From: Neobacillus cucumis
Lineage (GTDB): Bacteria; Bacillota; Bacilli; Bacillales_B; DSM-18226
Reading direction: 5' to 3'
Assembly: GCF_023715505.1 (NCBI RefSeq)
Contig: NZ_JAMBOH010000010.1
Span: 62,001-126,000 of the forward strand
Length of the DNA: 64,000 nt
The notes under the pieces are model-generated. The model searched no databases and was not told the origin of the DNA. It worked only from the letters and a program-made list of their open reading frames with translations. Below, in pieces: positions 17,063-25,551 of the stretch. The position numbers and the translations under genes were made by a program. How positions within the stretch are numbered: position 1 is the stretch's first letter; every line of letters begins with the position of its first letter.

Positions 17063-18505
17063 ATGAGGAAATATCTGCAAAGATTAGGAAGTTCGTTGAT
17101 GTTACCGGTTGCGGTCCTGCCGGCAGCAGCGATATTAATGGGTATCGGATATTGGATTGACCCGACCGGCTGGGGTGCAGACAGTCCGCTTGCTGCTTTC
17201 TTAATTAAAGCTGGCAGTTCGATTATCGATAATATTCCGATTCTATTTGCTGTCGGTGTTGCCTTAGGGATGTCAAAAGAGAAGGATGGTTCTGCCGCAC
17301 TGAGCGGTCTGGTTGCCTTCTTGGTTGTAACCACTTTGCTTTCAACAGGTACAGTGGCACTATTAGAAGGGGTTGATCCAACTAAAGTTGATCCATCATT
17401 TGATAAAGTCAAAAATGCTTTTGTTGGGATTATCTCCGGTATTGTGGCTTCCATGATGTACAATCGTTATAGTCATGTAAAATTACCGGATGCATTCGCA
17501 TTTTTCAGCGGTAAACGGTTGGTCCCGATTATGACAGCTATTTCAATGCTGGTTGTTTCCGCAGTGTTATTCTTTGTATGGCCGCCGATTTATACTGCAT
17601 TGATTACATTTGGTAAAGCAATTAGTGATTTAGGTGCTGTTGGTGCTGGTCTTTATGGCTTCTTTAACCGACTTTTAATACCGACCGGATTACACCATGC
17701 CTTAAACTCCGTATTCTGGTTTGATGTGGCCAACATTAATGATATTGGAAACTTCTGGGCGAGCAAGGGGGAAAAGGGCGTAACTGGTATGTACCAAGCC
17801 GGATTCTTCCCAATCATGATGTTCGGGCTGCCTGCAGCCGCTTTAGCTATGGTTCATACGGCTAAAACGAAGAAGAGAAAGCAAGTCGCGTCATTAATGT
17901 TAGCCGCCGGCTTTGCCGCCTTTTTTACAGGTGTGACGGAGCCGATTGAGTTTGCATTCATGTTCTTAGCTCCTATGCTTTATCTTGTGCATGCTATCCT
18001 AACAGGTCTGTCATTGGCAATTGCAGCAGCGTTCCATTGGACAGCTGGGTTTGGGTTTAGTGCCGGACTTATCGACTATGTGCTAAGTTTTAAAATCCCA
18101 ATTGCTAATAAGCCATATATGTTAATCGTTCAAGGCTTAGTTTTTGCGGTTATTTATTACTTCTTATTCCGTTATATTATTGTTAAATTTAATTTAATGA
18201 CTCCTGGCCGCGAAGATGACGAAGATGAGGCTGTGGAAGAGACCGCAGGCGAAAGTAAGTTTGCTTCAATGGCAGCGATCATTTATGAAGGATTGGGCGG
18301 TGATGAGAACGTCGTTTCAGTGGATAACTGTGTGACCCGCTTAAGATTAGAAGTGAAGGATATGAGTAAGGTCGACCAGAAGAAAATCAAATCGGCCGGG
18401 GTACCGGGAATTAACATCGTTGGTCCGCAAAGTATCCAAGTTATTATCGGTACGAATGTTCAATTTGTCGCCGATGAGGTTCATAAGCTAAGGAAAGAGA
18501 ACTAA
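17063..18505 (+). CDS. nagE: PTS transporter subunit EIICB, N-acetylglucosamine type
   Basis: 480 residues. The membrane EIIC domain (about 1-390) has the sugar-binding segment IPTGLHHALNSVFW (His211/His212) and TGVTEPIEFAFMFLAP. A linker after LMTPGRED leads to an EIIB domain (about 405-480) whose phosphorylated cysteine is Cys423 in SVDNCVTRLRL. There is no EIIA domain, so it must borrow one, as B. subtilis NagP does. AFFSGKRLVPI, ALAMVHTAKTKKRKQ and FGFSAGLIDYVL fit the N-acetylglucosamine subgroup better than glucose EIICB, but glucose or glucosamine cannot be excluded. GGGGG lies about 8 nt before the ATG. No nag catabolic genes are adjacent. Confidence 0.85.
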   Translation: MRKYLQRLGSSLMLPVAVLPAAAILMGIGYWIDPTGWGADSPLAAFLIKAGSSIIDNIPILFAVGVALGMSKEKDGSAALSGLVAFLVVTTLLSTGTVALLEGVDPTKVDPSFDKVKNAFVGIISGIVASMMYNRYSHVKLPDAFAFFSGKRLVPIMTAISMLVVSAVLFFVWPPIYTALITFGKAISDLGAVGAGLYGFFNRLLIPTGLHHALNSVFWFDVANINDIGNFWASKGEKGVTGMYQAGFFPIMMFGLPAAALAMVHTAKTKKRKQVASLMLAAGFAAFFTGVTEPIEFAFMFLAPMLYLVHAILTGLSLAIAAAFHWTAGFGFSAGLIDYVLSFKIPIANKPYMLIVQGLVFAVIYYFLFRYIIVKFNLMTPGREDDEDEAVEETAGESKFASMAAIIYEGLGGDENVVSVDNCVTRLRLEVKDMSKVDQKKIKSAGVPGINIVGPQSIQVIIGTNVQFVADEVHKLRKEN

Positions 18506-18514
18506 TAAAGAGTG

Positions 18515-18550
18515 CCGCTTAGATTGATTTTGTATCTAAGCGGTTTTTTT
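18515..18550 (+). terminator. rho-independent terminator after the PTS gene
   Basis: CCGCTTAGAT pairs with ATCTAAGCGG across a 9-10 nt loop, followed by seven Ts. Confidence 0.93.
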
Positions 18551-18599
18551 AGGTCTTCTTTGTTAAAATAAATGGAAATAGAGAACTTAGGAGTCACCT

Positions 18600-19202
18600 A
18601 TGAAAGAATATTACTATGATAAATTACTTAATATTAAAACCCGCGGCGACCAGCAGGGATTTAATAAGTCCATGCATTATCATCGTTACGAGCCCACACC
18701 GTACAGTGCACTAGAGGAACTGTTTCGCCATTATGGGATTCGTCATGACGACCATATTGTGGACTTTGGGTCTGGTAAGGGACGGCTCAATTTTTATCTT
18801 CATTTTTTCTATGATGTTAGAGTTGTTGGTGTTGAAATGAATGAAGACCTTTACGATGAGGCACTGCAAAATCAGAAGCGTTATGTGAAAAAGACTGGGA
18901 AGGACAAAATTCAATTTGTTTGCTGCCTGGCAGAAGAGTATGAAATCAGCAGCTTTGATAATCGTTTTTATTTTTTTAATCCGTTTTCGATTCAAGTGTT
19001 TCGAAGAGTAGTTAATAATATCCTGCGCTCTTTGGAGGGGAACCCAAGGGAAATAAAACTGGTTTTATATTATCCGTCTGAGGATTATATTTACTTCCTA
19101 GAACAGGATACTGCTTTTGAGTTACAGAAGGAAGTAATCTTACCGTATGTTTACGAGCATAATCAGAATGAACGGTTTTTAATATATCGGCTAGCGCTGT
19201 AG
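18600..19202 (+). CDS. class I SAM-dependent methyltransferase, substrate unknown
   Basis: 200 residues. Motif I is IVDFGSGKGR (about residues 53-62), and VVGVEMNEDLYDEA (about 78-91) supplies the acidic residue that binds the ribose of S-adenosylmethionine. FYFFNPFSIQVF (about 126-137) sits where the catalytic strand of motif IV is expected, with an N-P-F pattern rather than NPPY. TTAGGAGT lies 6 nt before the ATG. Its own terminator is not obvious; a GGTGCCTGTCACC palindrome follows. I cannot name a substrate. Confidence 0.78.
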   Translation: MKEYYYDKLLNIKTRGDQQGFNKSMHYHRYEPTPYSALEELFRHYGIRHDDHIVDFGSGKGRLNFYLHFFYDVRVVGVEMNEDLYDEALQNQKRYVKKTGKDKIQFVCCLAEEYEISSFDNRFYFFNPFSIQVFRRVVNNILRSLEGNPREIKLVLYYPSEDYIYFLEQDTAFELQKEVILPYVYEHNQNERFLIYRLAL

Positions 19203-19220
19203 ATAAGTGTAAAATAGTAG

Positions 19221-19241
19221 AAATGGTGCCTGTCACCATTT
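19221..19241. repeat. GGTGCCTGTCACC palindrome (dispersed element, solo copy)
   Basis: AAATGGTG and CACCATTT form 8-bp arms around CCTGT. It sits in the 66-bp gap between the methyltransferase and LytTR genes. Confidence 0.7.
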
Positions 19242-19268
19242 ACAATCTCTCCAAGGGAGTTATAGTGT

Positions 19269-19913
19269 ATGGAAAGTATTACGGTTGTTTCTCTTTTAGA
19301 TGTGATTAGTGAGTTGTTTTCGGAGGAGATTTCGATTGCGGTTTCTAATACTCGGGAATATATTTATTTCCGGCCGAGTAAGCGGGTTGATTTAAAGATC
19401 AGGGCGGGGGATCCTTTGAAGGAGGGGACGATAGCCTATAAGGCGATCCATTCAAAACAAAAGATTTCCGAGTTTATAAATCGGGACCTATTTGGCGTCC
19501 CTTATCACGGAATGGCGGTTCCTTTCTTTCATGAAGGCAGGCTGGAAGGTTGTGTGACCGCAATTTATCCTGCTTTAACGAGCGGAAAGCTGGTCGTGAC
19601 GATCAAAACAGAGGATGGCTGGATACCGGTTCCTTTTTCTCAAGTGATCTATATCGAAGCCAAGGATAAAAAAACGTATGTTACCACTATGGAACTTAGC
19701 GGTACACATAAGTACTCTTTACAGGAATTTGAGTTCCATCTGCCAAAGGATTATTTTATCCGTTGTCATCGCTCGTTTATCGTAAATGTAAATCATATTA
19801 AAGCGATCTTTCCTGACACTCACTCTACCTTCATCTTGTCGATGGATAACGGCGACAAAGTCCCTGTGAGTCAATCATATTCAAGTTATTTTCGAAGATT
19901 GCTAGGTTTTTAA
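19269..19913 (+). CDS. LytTR-domain DNA-binding transcriptional regulator
   Basis: 214 residues. The N-terminal half (about 1-110) resembles a small sensor domain, with GVPYHGMAVPFFHEGRLEG typical of PAS-like regulators. The C-terminal half is a LytTR domain with VIYIEAKDKKTYV, FIRCHRSFIVNVNHI (about 172-186) and the ending VPVSQSYSSYFRRLLGF. There is no receiver domain, so it is not a classic two-component response regulator and may bind a ligand directly. AAGGGAG precedes the ATG by about 9 nt. Its position upstream of the CoA-transferase gene suggests it controls that gene, supported by a possible direct-repeat site there. Confidence 0.85.
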   Translation: MESITVVSLLDVISELFSEEISIAVSNTREYIYFRPSKRVDLKIRAGDPLKEGTIAYKAIHSKQKISEFINRDLFGVPYHGMAVPFFHEGRLEGCVTAIYPALTSGKLVVTIKTEDGWIPVPFSQVIYIEAKDKKTYVTTMELSGTHKYSLQEFEFHLPKDYFIRCHRSFIVNVNHIKAIFPDTHSTFILSMDNGDKVPVSQSYSSYFRRLLGF

Positions 19914-19952
19914 TTAGATAAGAAAGAATAGAAGTTTGTGACTTTGAGAATT

Positions 19953-20072
19953 GTCTAGCTCCAGCGCCTAGCCCCTCGAGGTCATAAGCCAATCCGTCCA
20001 AAAGGTTAAAAAGCAACCTTTCGGCCAGCTGGTCTTATGCTTGTCGGGGCTGATCAAGGCGCTTGCGCTTTT
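19953..20072 (+). repeat. structured repeat element, copy 3
   Basis: Nearly identical to copy 1 (AGCGCCT/AGGCGCT, AGCCCC/GGGGCT, ATAAG/CTTAT, AAAGGTT/AACCTTT), with upstream similarity to copy 2 from about 19917. It lies between the LytTR gene and the CoA-transferase promoter region, and its GCGCTTTTCTT tail could terminate the LytTR transcript. Confidence 0.85.
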
Positions 20073-20108
20073 CTTAGTAAATACTGTTTGAGAACGTAAT
20101 AATGCTGG

Positions 20109-20134
20109 TTTATCTGAATTTTCCGTAATTTATC
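20109..20134 (+). promoter_or_regulatory. candidate LytTR-type direct repeat upstream of the CoA-transferase gene
   Basis: Two TTTATC(C)TG half-sites start 20 bp apart (20109 and 20129), about two helical turns, as expected for LytTR dimers. No better -35/-10 pair than weak TA-rich hexamers follows. Confidence 0.35.
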
Positions 20135-20206
20135 CTGGAAATCTCTATTTGATAACCTATATCGGTTACAATTATCTCAAAATTCACTTAAGGGAGTGGA
20201 GATAGC

Positions 20207-21721
20207 ATGGAAAATTATGTAGAGCGGATTCGTGATCAGCGTTTGTTAAATCGTATCGTAACACCAGAAGAGGCGGCTTCATGGATACAAGACGGGATGA
20301 CTTTGGGGTTAAGCGGGTTTACACGTGCTGGGGATGTGAAAGCGGTACCATTTGCTTTGGTCAAACGTGCTGAAAAGGAGACATTTAAGGTAAATGTGTA
20401 TACGGGTGCGTCCTTGGGTTCTGATGTTGATAAGTTGTTTGCAGAGGCCGGGATTCTTGGAAAAAGACTTCCCTTTCAGGCTGATCCGACCATGCGGAAT
20501 AAAATTAATAATGGGGAAATGATGTTTGTAGACCAGCACCTATCACATACGGCGGAATTAGTAAGAGCGGGTGTAATGGAGCCTGTCGATTTTGCTATTT
20601 TGGAAGCGTTCTCTGTGACGGGGGAGGGAATGGTGATACCAACCACTTCAGTAGGGAACTCCCTCTCATTTGCATTAAATGCTAAATCTATCATTATAGA
20701 AATCAATTTGGCCCATCAAGTCAATCTTGAAGGCCTCCATGATTTATACGATCCCGGAAAGCAGGGGGAGCGCGGTCCGATCCCTTTAACAAAGGTCGAC
20801 GATCGAATCGGAACCATCGGCATCCCGGTGGATATGGAAAAGGTGAAAGGGATTGTTTTTACAAATCAGCTAGATTCTCCATCGACGATTGTACCGCCTG
20901 ATGATGAGACTGTCGTTATGGCGAACCATTTGATTGAGTTTTTGCGGACGGAAGTGAGGACAGGAAGATTGACGAAACGGCTTGCTCCATTGCAATCCGG
21001 GATTGGTTCGGTGGCTAATGCTGTCCTGCACGGCATGCTAGATTCGGAGTTTATTGACTTAGAAGTCTATTCAGAGGTATTGCAGGATGCTGTATTTGAC
21101 TTACTTGATGCCGGTAAGGTGAAATTTGCTTCATGCTGTTCCATTACCCTTTCTGACGGAAAAATGAAGGAGGTTTACGGGAACTTTGAAAAGTATCGTG
21201 ACCGGTTAATCATGAGGCCGCAGGAGATATCAAATCATCCAGAAATCATTCGCCGTCTAGGGTTAATTTCGATTAACACAGCTTTAGAATTGGACATCTA
21301 TGGGAATGTGAACTCTACCCATGTTCTAGGAACTAAGATGATGAATGGGATTGGCGGCTCAGGGGATTTCGCACGTAATGCCCGTTTAGCTATTTTTGTA
21401 ACAAAGTCGATAGCAAAGGGTGGAAGGATTTCAAGTATTGTCCCGTTTGTGTCCCATGTTGATCATACCGAACATGACGTGGACGTCATTGTGACAGAGC
21501 AGGGATATGCAGATCTGCGTGGATTGGCACCAAGGGAGAGAGCGGAGTTAATAATTGAGCGTTGTGCTCATCCGTTGTATCGCGAACAGCTGCGCGAATA
21601 TTATCAAGAAGCACGAATGAGAGGCGGACAAACTCCTCATGTTTTAGAAAAAGCATTATCCTGGCACATAAACTTCTCCGCGAATGGAACGATGAAATTA
21701 CCGGTTGGACAAACCGTATAA
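20207..21721 (+). CDS. acetyl-CoA hydrolase / succinyl-CoA:acetate CoA-transferase family
   Basis: 504 residues, normal for the family. The catalytic glutamate is Glu290 in VYSEVLQDAV, at the place of the CoA-thioester-forming glutamate of the succinyl-CoA:acetate CoA-transferases. Other family segments are GLSGFTRAGDVKAVP, GTKMMNGIGGSGDFARNA (about 378-395) and VDVIVTEQGYADLRGLAPRERA. The enzyme moves CoA between short acyl groups and acetate in the cytosol; true hydrolase activity is less likely given the conserved transferase residues. The ATG follows AAGGGAGTGGAG. Probably controlled by the LytTR regulator upstream (inference). Confidence 0.88.
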   Translation: MENYVERIRDQRLLNRIVTPEEAASWIQDGMTLGLSGFTRAGDVKAVPFALVKRAEKETFKVNVYTGASLGSDVDKLFAEAGILGKRLPFQADPTMRNKINNGEMMFVDQHLSHTAELVRAGVMEPVDFAILEAFSVTGEGMVIPTTSVGNSLSFALNAKSIIIEINLAHQVNLEGLHDLYDPGKQGERGPIPLTKVDDRIGTIGIPVDMEKVKGIVFTNQLDSPSTIVPPDDETVVMANHLIEFLRTEVRTGRLTKRLAPLQSGIGSVANAVLHGMLDSEFIDLEVYSEVLQDAVFDLLDAGKVKFASCCSITLSDGKMKEVYGNFEKYRDRLIMRPQEISNHPEIIRRLGLISINTALELDIYGNVNSTHVLGTKMMNGIGGSGDFARNARLAIFVTKSIAKGGRISSIVPFVSHVDHTEHDVDVIVTEQGYADLRGLAPRERAELIIERCAHPLYREQLREYYQEARMRGGQTPHVLEKALSWHINFSANGTMKLPVGQTV

Positions 21722-21752
21722 TATAAGTGCAAACAGTGCTAAGAGTAGTATG

Positions 21753-21807
21753 GGTGACAGGCACCACAGATGGACAAATGTCCATCCGTGGTGCCTGTCA
21801 CCTTTTT
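21753..21807. terminator. terminator formed by a 50-bp inverted repeat (dispersed element, copy B)
   Basis: GGTGACAGGCACC at the left end is the exact reverse complement of GGTGCCTGTCACC at the right end; the inner arms TGGACA/TGTCCA close on an AA turn. Five Ts follow (21803-21807). It ends the CoA-transferase transcript and is the best-preserved copy of the family seen at 7812. Confidence 0.88.
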
Positions 21808-21925
21808 ATTATCTAGATTTACGTGGATTTATCCTAGAAAAGGGTACAAACCTAGAGCCTGTCTAATTTGGGTTACATATCATGAAGTACAGTCATACAG
21901 AGAGATAAATGGAAGGGAGGGACAA

Positions 21926-21976
21926 GTGCTGACAAACCTGAGGGAGGAGGCAGGTCCGTCTTATGAAACATCATGA
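21926..21976 (+). CDS. possible 16-residue leader peptide upstream of the ArsB-like gene
   Basis: A GTG codon is preceded by a strong GGAAGGGAGGG 4-6 nt upstream and opens a 16-codon frame ending TSYETS-like (PSYETS, TGA), 30 bp before the transporter. Nothing in the peptide is diagnostic, and it may simply be chance. Confidence 0.2.
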   Translation: MLTNLREEAGPSYETS

Positions 21977-22005
21977 ATCACTAACTAGAATGAAAGGGGA
22001 TAGAC

Positions 22006-23367
22006 ATGTTATTACAACCAATGGTATGGATGACGATCCTATCTTTTGTGGTTACGTTAATTTTTATTCTTTGGAGGCCAAAAGGGGTTAATGAAGCAAT
22101 TCCAGCAACAATTGGGGCGATATTTGTATTATTAAGCGGCAGTGTGTCGCTGTCTGACCTTGGAGTGATTACCGAGACTATAAGCGGTGCTGCCATAACG
22201 ATTATTGCGACAATTGTCATGGCGATCGTGTTAGAAAGCTTTGGATTCTTTAACTGGGTTGCCGAGAAGCTGGCTGAAAAGGCTCGAGGGTCCGGGATTC
22301 GGTTATTTTGGTATGTGAATCTCTTGTGCTTCCTAATGACACTGTTTTTTAATAATGATGGAAGTATCTTAATCACTACGCCAATTTTGGTGATGCTGCT
22401 AAATAATATGGGGTTAAAGAACCATCAAAAGATTCCGTATTTATTATCAGGCGGGCTGGTAGCGACAGCATCGAGTGCTCCGATTGGTGTGAGTAATATT
22501 GTGAACCTGATCGCACTTAAAATCGTGCATATGAGTTTGTATTTGCACACAGCGATGATGTTTGTACCAGCAACACTCGGGCTTCTGTTCTTAGTTTTTC
22601 TGCTGTACCTTCGATTTAAAAAAGTCTTACCGAAAACTGTTCCTACCAAGGTAAGCGGATTAACACTCACATCTTACCATCCACTTAAGCCGGGGCCAAA
22701 ATATTCTTCTGGAAAAGAGCGGTCCAAGTTTATGCGGAATGTGCTCCTATTTGTATTTGCTGTGAGGATAAGCCTGTTTGTCGCCTCTTACATTGGAATT
22801 CCTGTTTCCATCATGGCTGTGATTGGTTCGCTTGTCCTGCTTGGCTGGAGATGGGTCTACCTAAAAATTCCACCGGTGGATATGATTAAAAAAACGCCTT
22901 GGTATATTCTCGTTTTCGCGTTTAGTATGTACGTCATCATATATGGCCTCAACAATATTGGTCTAACGGACTGGTTAATCGGATTCATGCGCCCGATGGT
23001 TTCCGGAAGTTTATTGCATGCAAGTGTGATGATGGGGACCCTGCTATCCGTTCTATCTAATATCTTTAACAATCATCCGGCCCTGATGGTTGGAACGCTC
23101 ACGTTAACACATATGGGGCTAGACATGCTTACCTTAAAAGTAGCTTATTTGGCTAACGTTATTGGAAGTGATATGGGTTCATTACTGTTGCCAATGGGAA
23201 CCCTCGCCACGCTGATGTGGATGCATATTATAAGGAAGGGAAAGGTCAAGTTTTCTTGGTGGGAATACGTAAAAGTTACAGTAGTTGTTATACCACCTGC
23301 AACCTTGTTTACGTTAGTTGTCTTGTATTATTGGGTCTCCAGTTTGTTTGGGGGAGCACTTCAGTAA
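22006..23367 (+). CDS. ArsB/YdfA-like anion transporter (ion transporter superfamily)
   Basis: 453 residues, about eleven membrane segments. The order of segments and several motifs fit ArsB arsenite pumps: ILWRPKGVNEAIPATIGAI near the start, FFNNDGSILITTPI (about 107-120), PIGVSNIVNLIALKI (about 160-174), the late FNNHPALMVGTL and YLANVIGSDMGSLLLPMG. The related B. subtilis protein is YdfA. No arsR or arsC gene is adjacent, so arsenite as the substrate is uncertain; a dicarboxylate or other anion is possible. AAAGGGGAT precedes the ATG. Confidence 0.78.
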   Translation: MLLQPMVWMTILSFVVTLIFILWRPKGVNEAIPATIGAIFVLLSGSVSLSDLGVITETISGAAITIIATIVMAIVLESFGFFNWVAEKLAEKARGSGIRLFWYVNLLCFLMTLFFNNDGSILITTPILVMLLNNMGLKNHQKIPYLLSGGLVATASSAPIGVSNIVNLIALKIVHMSLYLHTAMMFVPATLGLLFLVFLLYLRFKKVLPKTVPTKVSGLTLTSYHPLKPGPKYSSGKERSKFMRNVLLFVFAVRISLFVASYIGIPVSIMAVIGSLVLLGWRWVYLKIPPVDMIKKTPWYILVFAFSMYVIIYGLNNIGLTDWLIGFMRPMVSGSLLHASVMMGTLLSVLSNIFNNHPALMVGTLTLTHMGLDMLTLKVAYLANVIGSDMGSLLLPMGTLATLMWMHIIRKGKVKFSWWEYVKVTVVVIPPATLFTLVVLYYWVSSLFGGALQ

Positions 23368-23523
23368 GTTAGAGATGGAATGCATCAAAGAGGTTATCAG
23401 TCTATAAGAAGGGAAAAGGAAAGGTGATTCACTTAGTAAGAAAAAGAAGCCAAAAAAATAATCCAAACTTGTTTGGCCGACAAAGGATGGATTAACACGC
23501 TCGTATTTGCACACTTATTAAGC

Positions 23524-23550
23524 CGTGGTTGTAAGTGACCACGGTTTTCT
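23524..23550 (+). terminator. terminator after the ArsB-like gene
   Basis: CCGTGGT pairs with ACCACGG around TGTAAGTG, followed by TTTTCTT. Confidence 0.75.
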
Positions 23551-23640
23551 TCATTTCGGTAAAAGATCGGTATATAAATAAAATATGAATCTGAGTATAA
23601 CTATGTTCATCACCATAAAAAAAATATAAAGCTCACTATT

Positions 23641-23653
23641 GGTGACAGGCACC
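23641..23653 (-). repeat. GGTGCCTGTCACC motif, solo copy (reverse orientation)
   Basis: GGTGACAGGCACC followed by ATTA. Another member of the dispersed family, 64 bp upstream of the DUF418 gene. Confidence 0.6.
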
Positions 23654-23716
23654 ATTAACATTAAGAAAACATGGTAAACTGGTGACATGGTAAAAGAAAC
23701 TGATTAGGAGATTACT

Positions 23717-24721
23717 ATGAGTGCAATAGGGGACAATGAGCGGATCGATGTGTTGGATTATCTGCGCGGGTTTGCTTTGCTGGGAATTATTTTGGTTAAT
23801 ATTGGGCCATTATTGGCTGCCAATCCCCCGGCAGCAAATTCTGCGGATGCTGCTTATTGGCGGTTTTTGTATTTATTTATTGAAGGCCGTTTTTATACGA
23901 TTTTCACCTTCCTGTTTGGTGTTGGCTTATTTCTTTTCATCGACCGTGCCAATACAAAAGGGAAGAAAGGACAAGTGTTGTTTGTACGGAGACTGATCGT
24001 GTTATTCATATTTGGATGGGTACATGTGCAGTTCCATCCGGGAGAAGCATTAACAATCTATGCCATCTCAGGTCTGATCCTCCTGCCATTTTACAAAGTG
24101 AACAGAAACGTCAATTTTATCTTTGGCATCATCATGCTAGTAGTATTAGGACTTTTTGCTGCAAAAATCTTTATGGTTATTCCATTGATGTTGTTGGGGA
24201 TTGCCGCGGGCCAATATCATCTGTTTCAGAGAATCCGGCATTGCATAAAGGAAACAGCTGTTTTTACGGTGATAATGTTAGTCCTAAGTCTAGCGGGACT
24301 GACCTTTCAATATCAAACCGCACCGAGTCCTGCGCAAGTCGCTAATTCCATCCAAACACAGCAGTTTCTGAACATAGGTGTTACGATTGGCCCTGTGATT
24401 TCCGCCTTTTATGCCGGATGCATCGTAATGCTGATACAAGTACCTTTTTTCCGTCAACTATTAGCTCCTTTAAAAAGCTATGGCCGAATGGCATTTACTA
24501 ATTATTTAATGCAAACAACCTTAATCTTACTGGCTGGAAAAATCCTGCAGCTGCAAAATCATATTAACTATCTTCAAACACTCTATATATGCTTAGCTAT
24601 TTATGTCATTCAATTAATCTATAGTACGCTATGGCTTCGTTATTTCAAGTTCGGTCCAATGGAATGGGTATGGAGAGCCTTGACCTATCAGGAGTTACCC
24701 CCAATGCGAAAAAGCTCCTAG
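23717..24721 (+). CDS. DUF418-domain membrane protein (YeiB family)
   Basis: 334 residues with about eight to nine membrane segments. The N-terminus has ERIDVLDYLRGFALLGIILVN, the standard opening of YeiB-type proteins. The C-terminal DUF418 domain (about 185-325) has SYGRMAFTNYLMQT and ends WLRYFKFGPMEWVWRALTY, the family's most conserved stretch. The biochemical function of the family is not established; it is often linked to small-molecule transport or acyl transfer at the membrane. TTAGGAG lies 8 nt before the ATG. A single-gene unit. Confidence 0.88.
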   Translation: MSAIGDNERIDVLDYLRGFALLGIILVNIGPLLAANPPAANSADAAYWRFLYLFIEGRFYTIFTFLFGVGLFLFIDRANTKGKKGQVLFVRRLIVLFIFGWVHVQFHPGEALTIYAISGLILLPFYKVNRNVNFIFGIIMLVVLGLFAAKIFMVIPLMLLGIAAGQYHLFQRIRHCIKETAVFTVIMLVLSLAGLTFQYQTAPSPAQVANSIQTQQFLNIGVTIGPVISAFYAGCIVMLIQVPFFRQLLAPLKSYGRMAFTNYLMQTTLILLAGKILQLQNHINYLQTLYICLAIYVIQLIYSTLWLRYFKFGPMEWVWRALTYQELPPMRKSS

Positions 24722-24769
24722 CCGAGCCTAAGCCTTTCCGCCCTGGAGGCAGTTATACTAAAAAATCTC

Positions 24770-24815
24770 AGTGCCCGCTCAATTTCTTAGAATGCTGGGC
24801 GGGCACTTTGTTTAG
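24770..24815 (+). terminator. terminator after the DUF418 gene
   Basis: AGTGCCCGC pairs with GCGGGCACT across a 20-nt loop, then TTGTTT. Confidence 0.82.
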
Positions 24816-24838
24816 TTTTGTAAACATTTAAGTATTAG

Positions 24839-25321
24839 TTATTGATTAATTTTAACATCATGATCTTTTGCCAGTTTATTCAACTTACTCTTATAATCCC
24901 GGATATGCTCTCTTGCATCGGCCAGCATATCATTTGCCTCCTGAACCAGCGCAGGATCCTGCTCCTCGAGGGCTTGTTTTATGGTAGCAAATGCTTTAAA
25001 TTGAATGTCAGCCCCCTCAATATAAATCTCATGTATCTCCCTTAACTCATCAGTTTCTATCTTGACTGTATCCAATTCTTTAATAAATTCATTATAGTTT
25101 GGAATAACTTCTTTGGTTAACGCATCGTACATCGTTTGGTCATCCTTATAATTCGCTCCGGAGACACCTTCGTAGGCAGAAACCGCAGCCGCTTCTAACT
25201 TCCCTGCTTGTTTCATTTCTTTATTCACATAATTTAACAAATCATCTTGTACTGGGTCACTAAAGCATCCTGACAACAGCAAAATCAACGGTAAAACAAT
25301 GGCTAATAGTCCCTTTTTCAC
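24839..25321 (-). CDS. putative lipoprotein, function unknown
   Basis: 160 residues. A lipoprotein signal peptide ends at the lipobox LSGC with Cys19, so the mature protein is anchored on the outer face of the membrane. The rest is soluble, strongly helical and charged, with coiled-coil character (for example KEMKQAGKLEAAAVSAYEGV and ALVQEANDMLADAREHI). I do not recognise the family with confidence. The start is GTG, with GGGGGGG 6 nt upstream. It is divergently arranged with the petrobactin importer, but nothing links the two functionally. Confidence 0.75.
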   Translation of the reverse strand: MKKGLLAIVLPLILLLSGCFSDPVQDDLLNYVNKEMKQAGKLEAAAVSAYEGVSGANYKDDQTMYDALTKEVIPNYNEFIKELDTVKIETDELREIHEIYIEGADIQFKAFATIKQALEEQDPALVQEANDMLADAREHIRDYKSKLNKLAKDHDVKINQ

Positions 25322-25468
25322 TCAATCCCCCCCTAATCCTCAATTTATGAGACGCTGGAAGTCCAATATGTTAGGGAGTAAAAAAAGGACAGTATTCTTG
25401 GTCACAAATAAAGGGCAATTTTTTCCAACAGGTTATTAAAAGAGTTGATAAAAATTCTCAATTAACTA

Positions 25469-25498
25469 TTGACACTATTTTCCTCAATTGTTTATACT
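25469..25498 (+). promoter_or_regulatory. sigma-A promoter of yclNOPQ
   Basis: -35 TTGACA (25469-25474), 18-bp spacer, -10 TATACT (25493-25498). The predicted start of transcription falls at the Fur box. Confidence 0.75.
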
Positions 25499-25508
25499 TA
25501 AATTAAAT

Positions 25509-25527
25509 GATAATGATTTTCAATATC
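25509..25527 (+). promoter_or_regulatory. Fur box
   Basis: GATAATGATTTTCAATATC is an inverted repeat close to the 19-bp Fur consensus. It overlaps the predicted transcription start, so iron-loaded Fur would block transcription of yclNOPQ. Confidence 0.85.
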
Positions 25528-25551
25528 ATTAAAAAATATTTGGAGACAGCG

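Larger units (their letters stand above)
23368..23716. other. 350-bp intergenic region
   Basis: Contains a terminator-like hairpin at about 23524-23550 (CCGTGGT/ACCACGG, then TTTT), a weak 23-codon frame starting GTG at about 23424 with an AAGGAAAGG site that I cannot identify, and a solo GGTGACAGGCACC at 23641-23653. The rest is AT-rich and probably holds the promoter of the next gene. Confidence 0.6.

Noticed and set aside
23424..23495. 23-codon open frame with a GTG start after the ArsB-like gene
   Set aside because: The ribosome binding site is acceptable but the peptide is not recognisable and there is no sign of conservation; left as a note in the intergenic entry.
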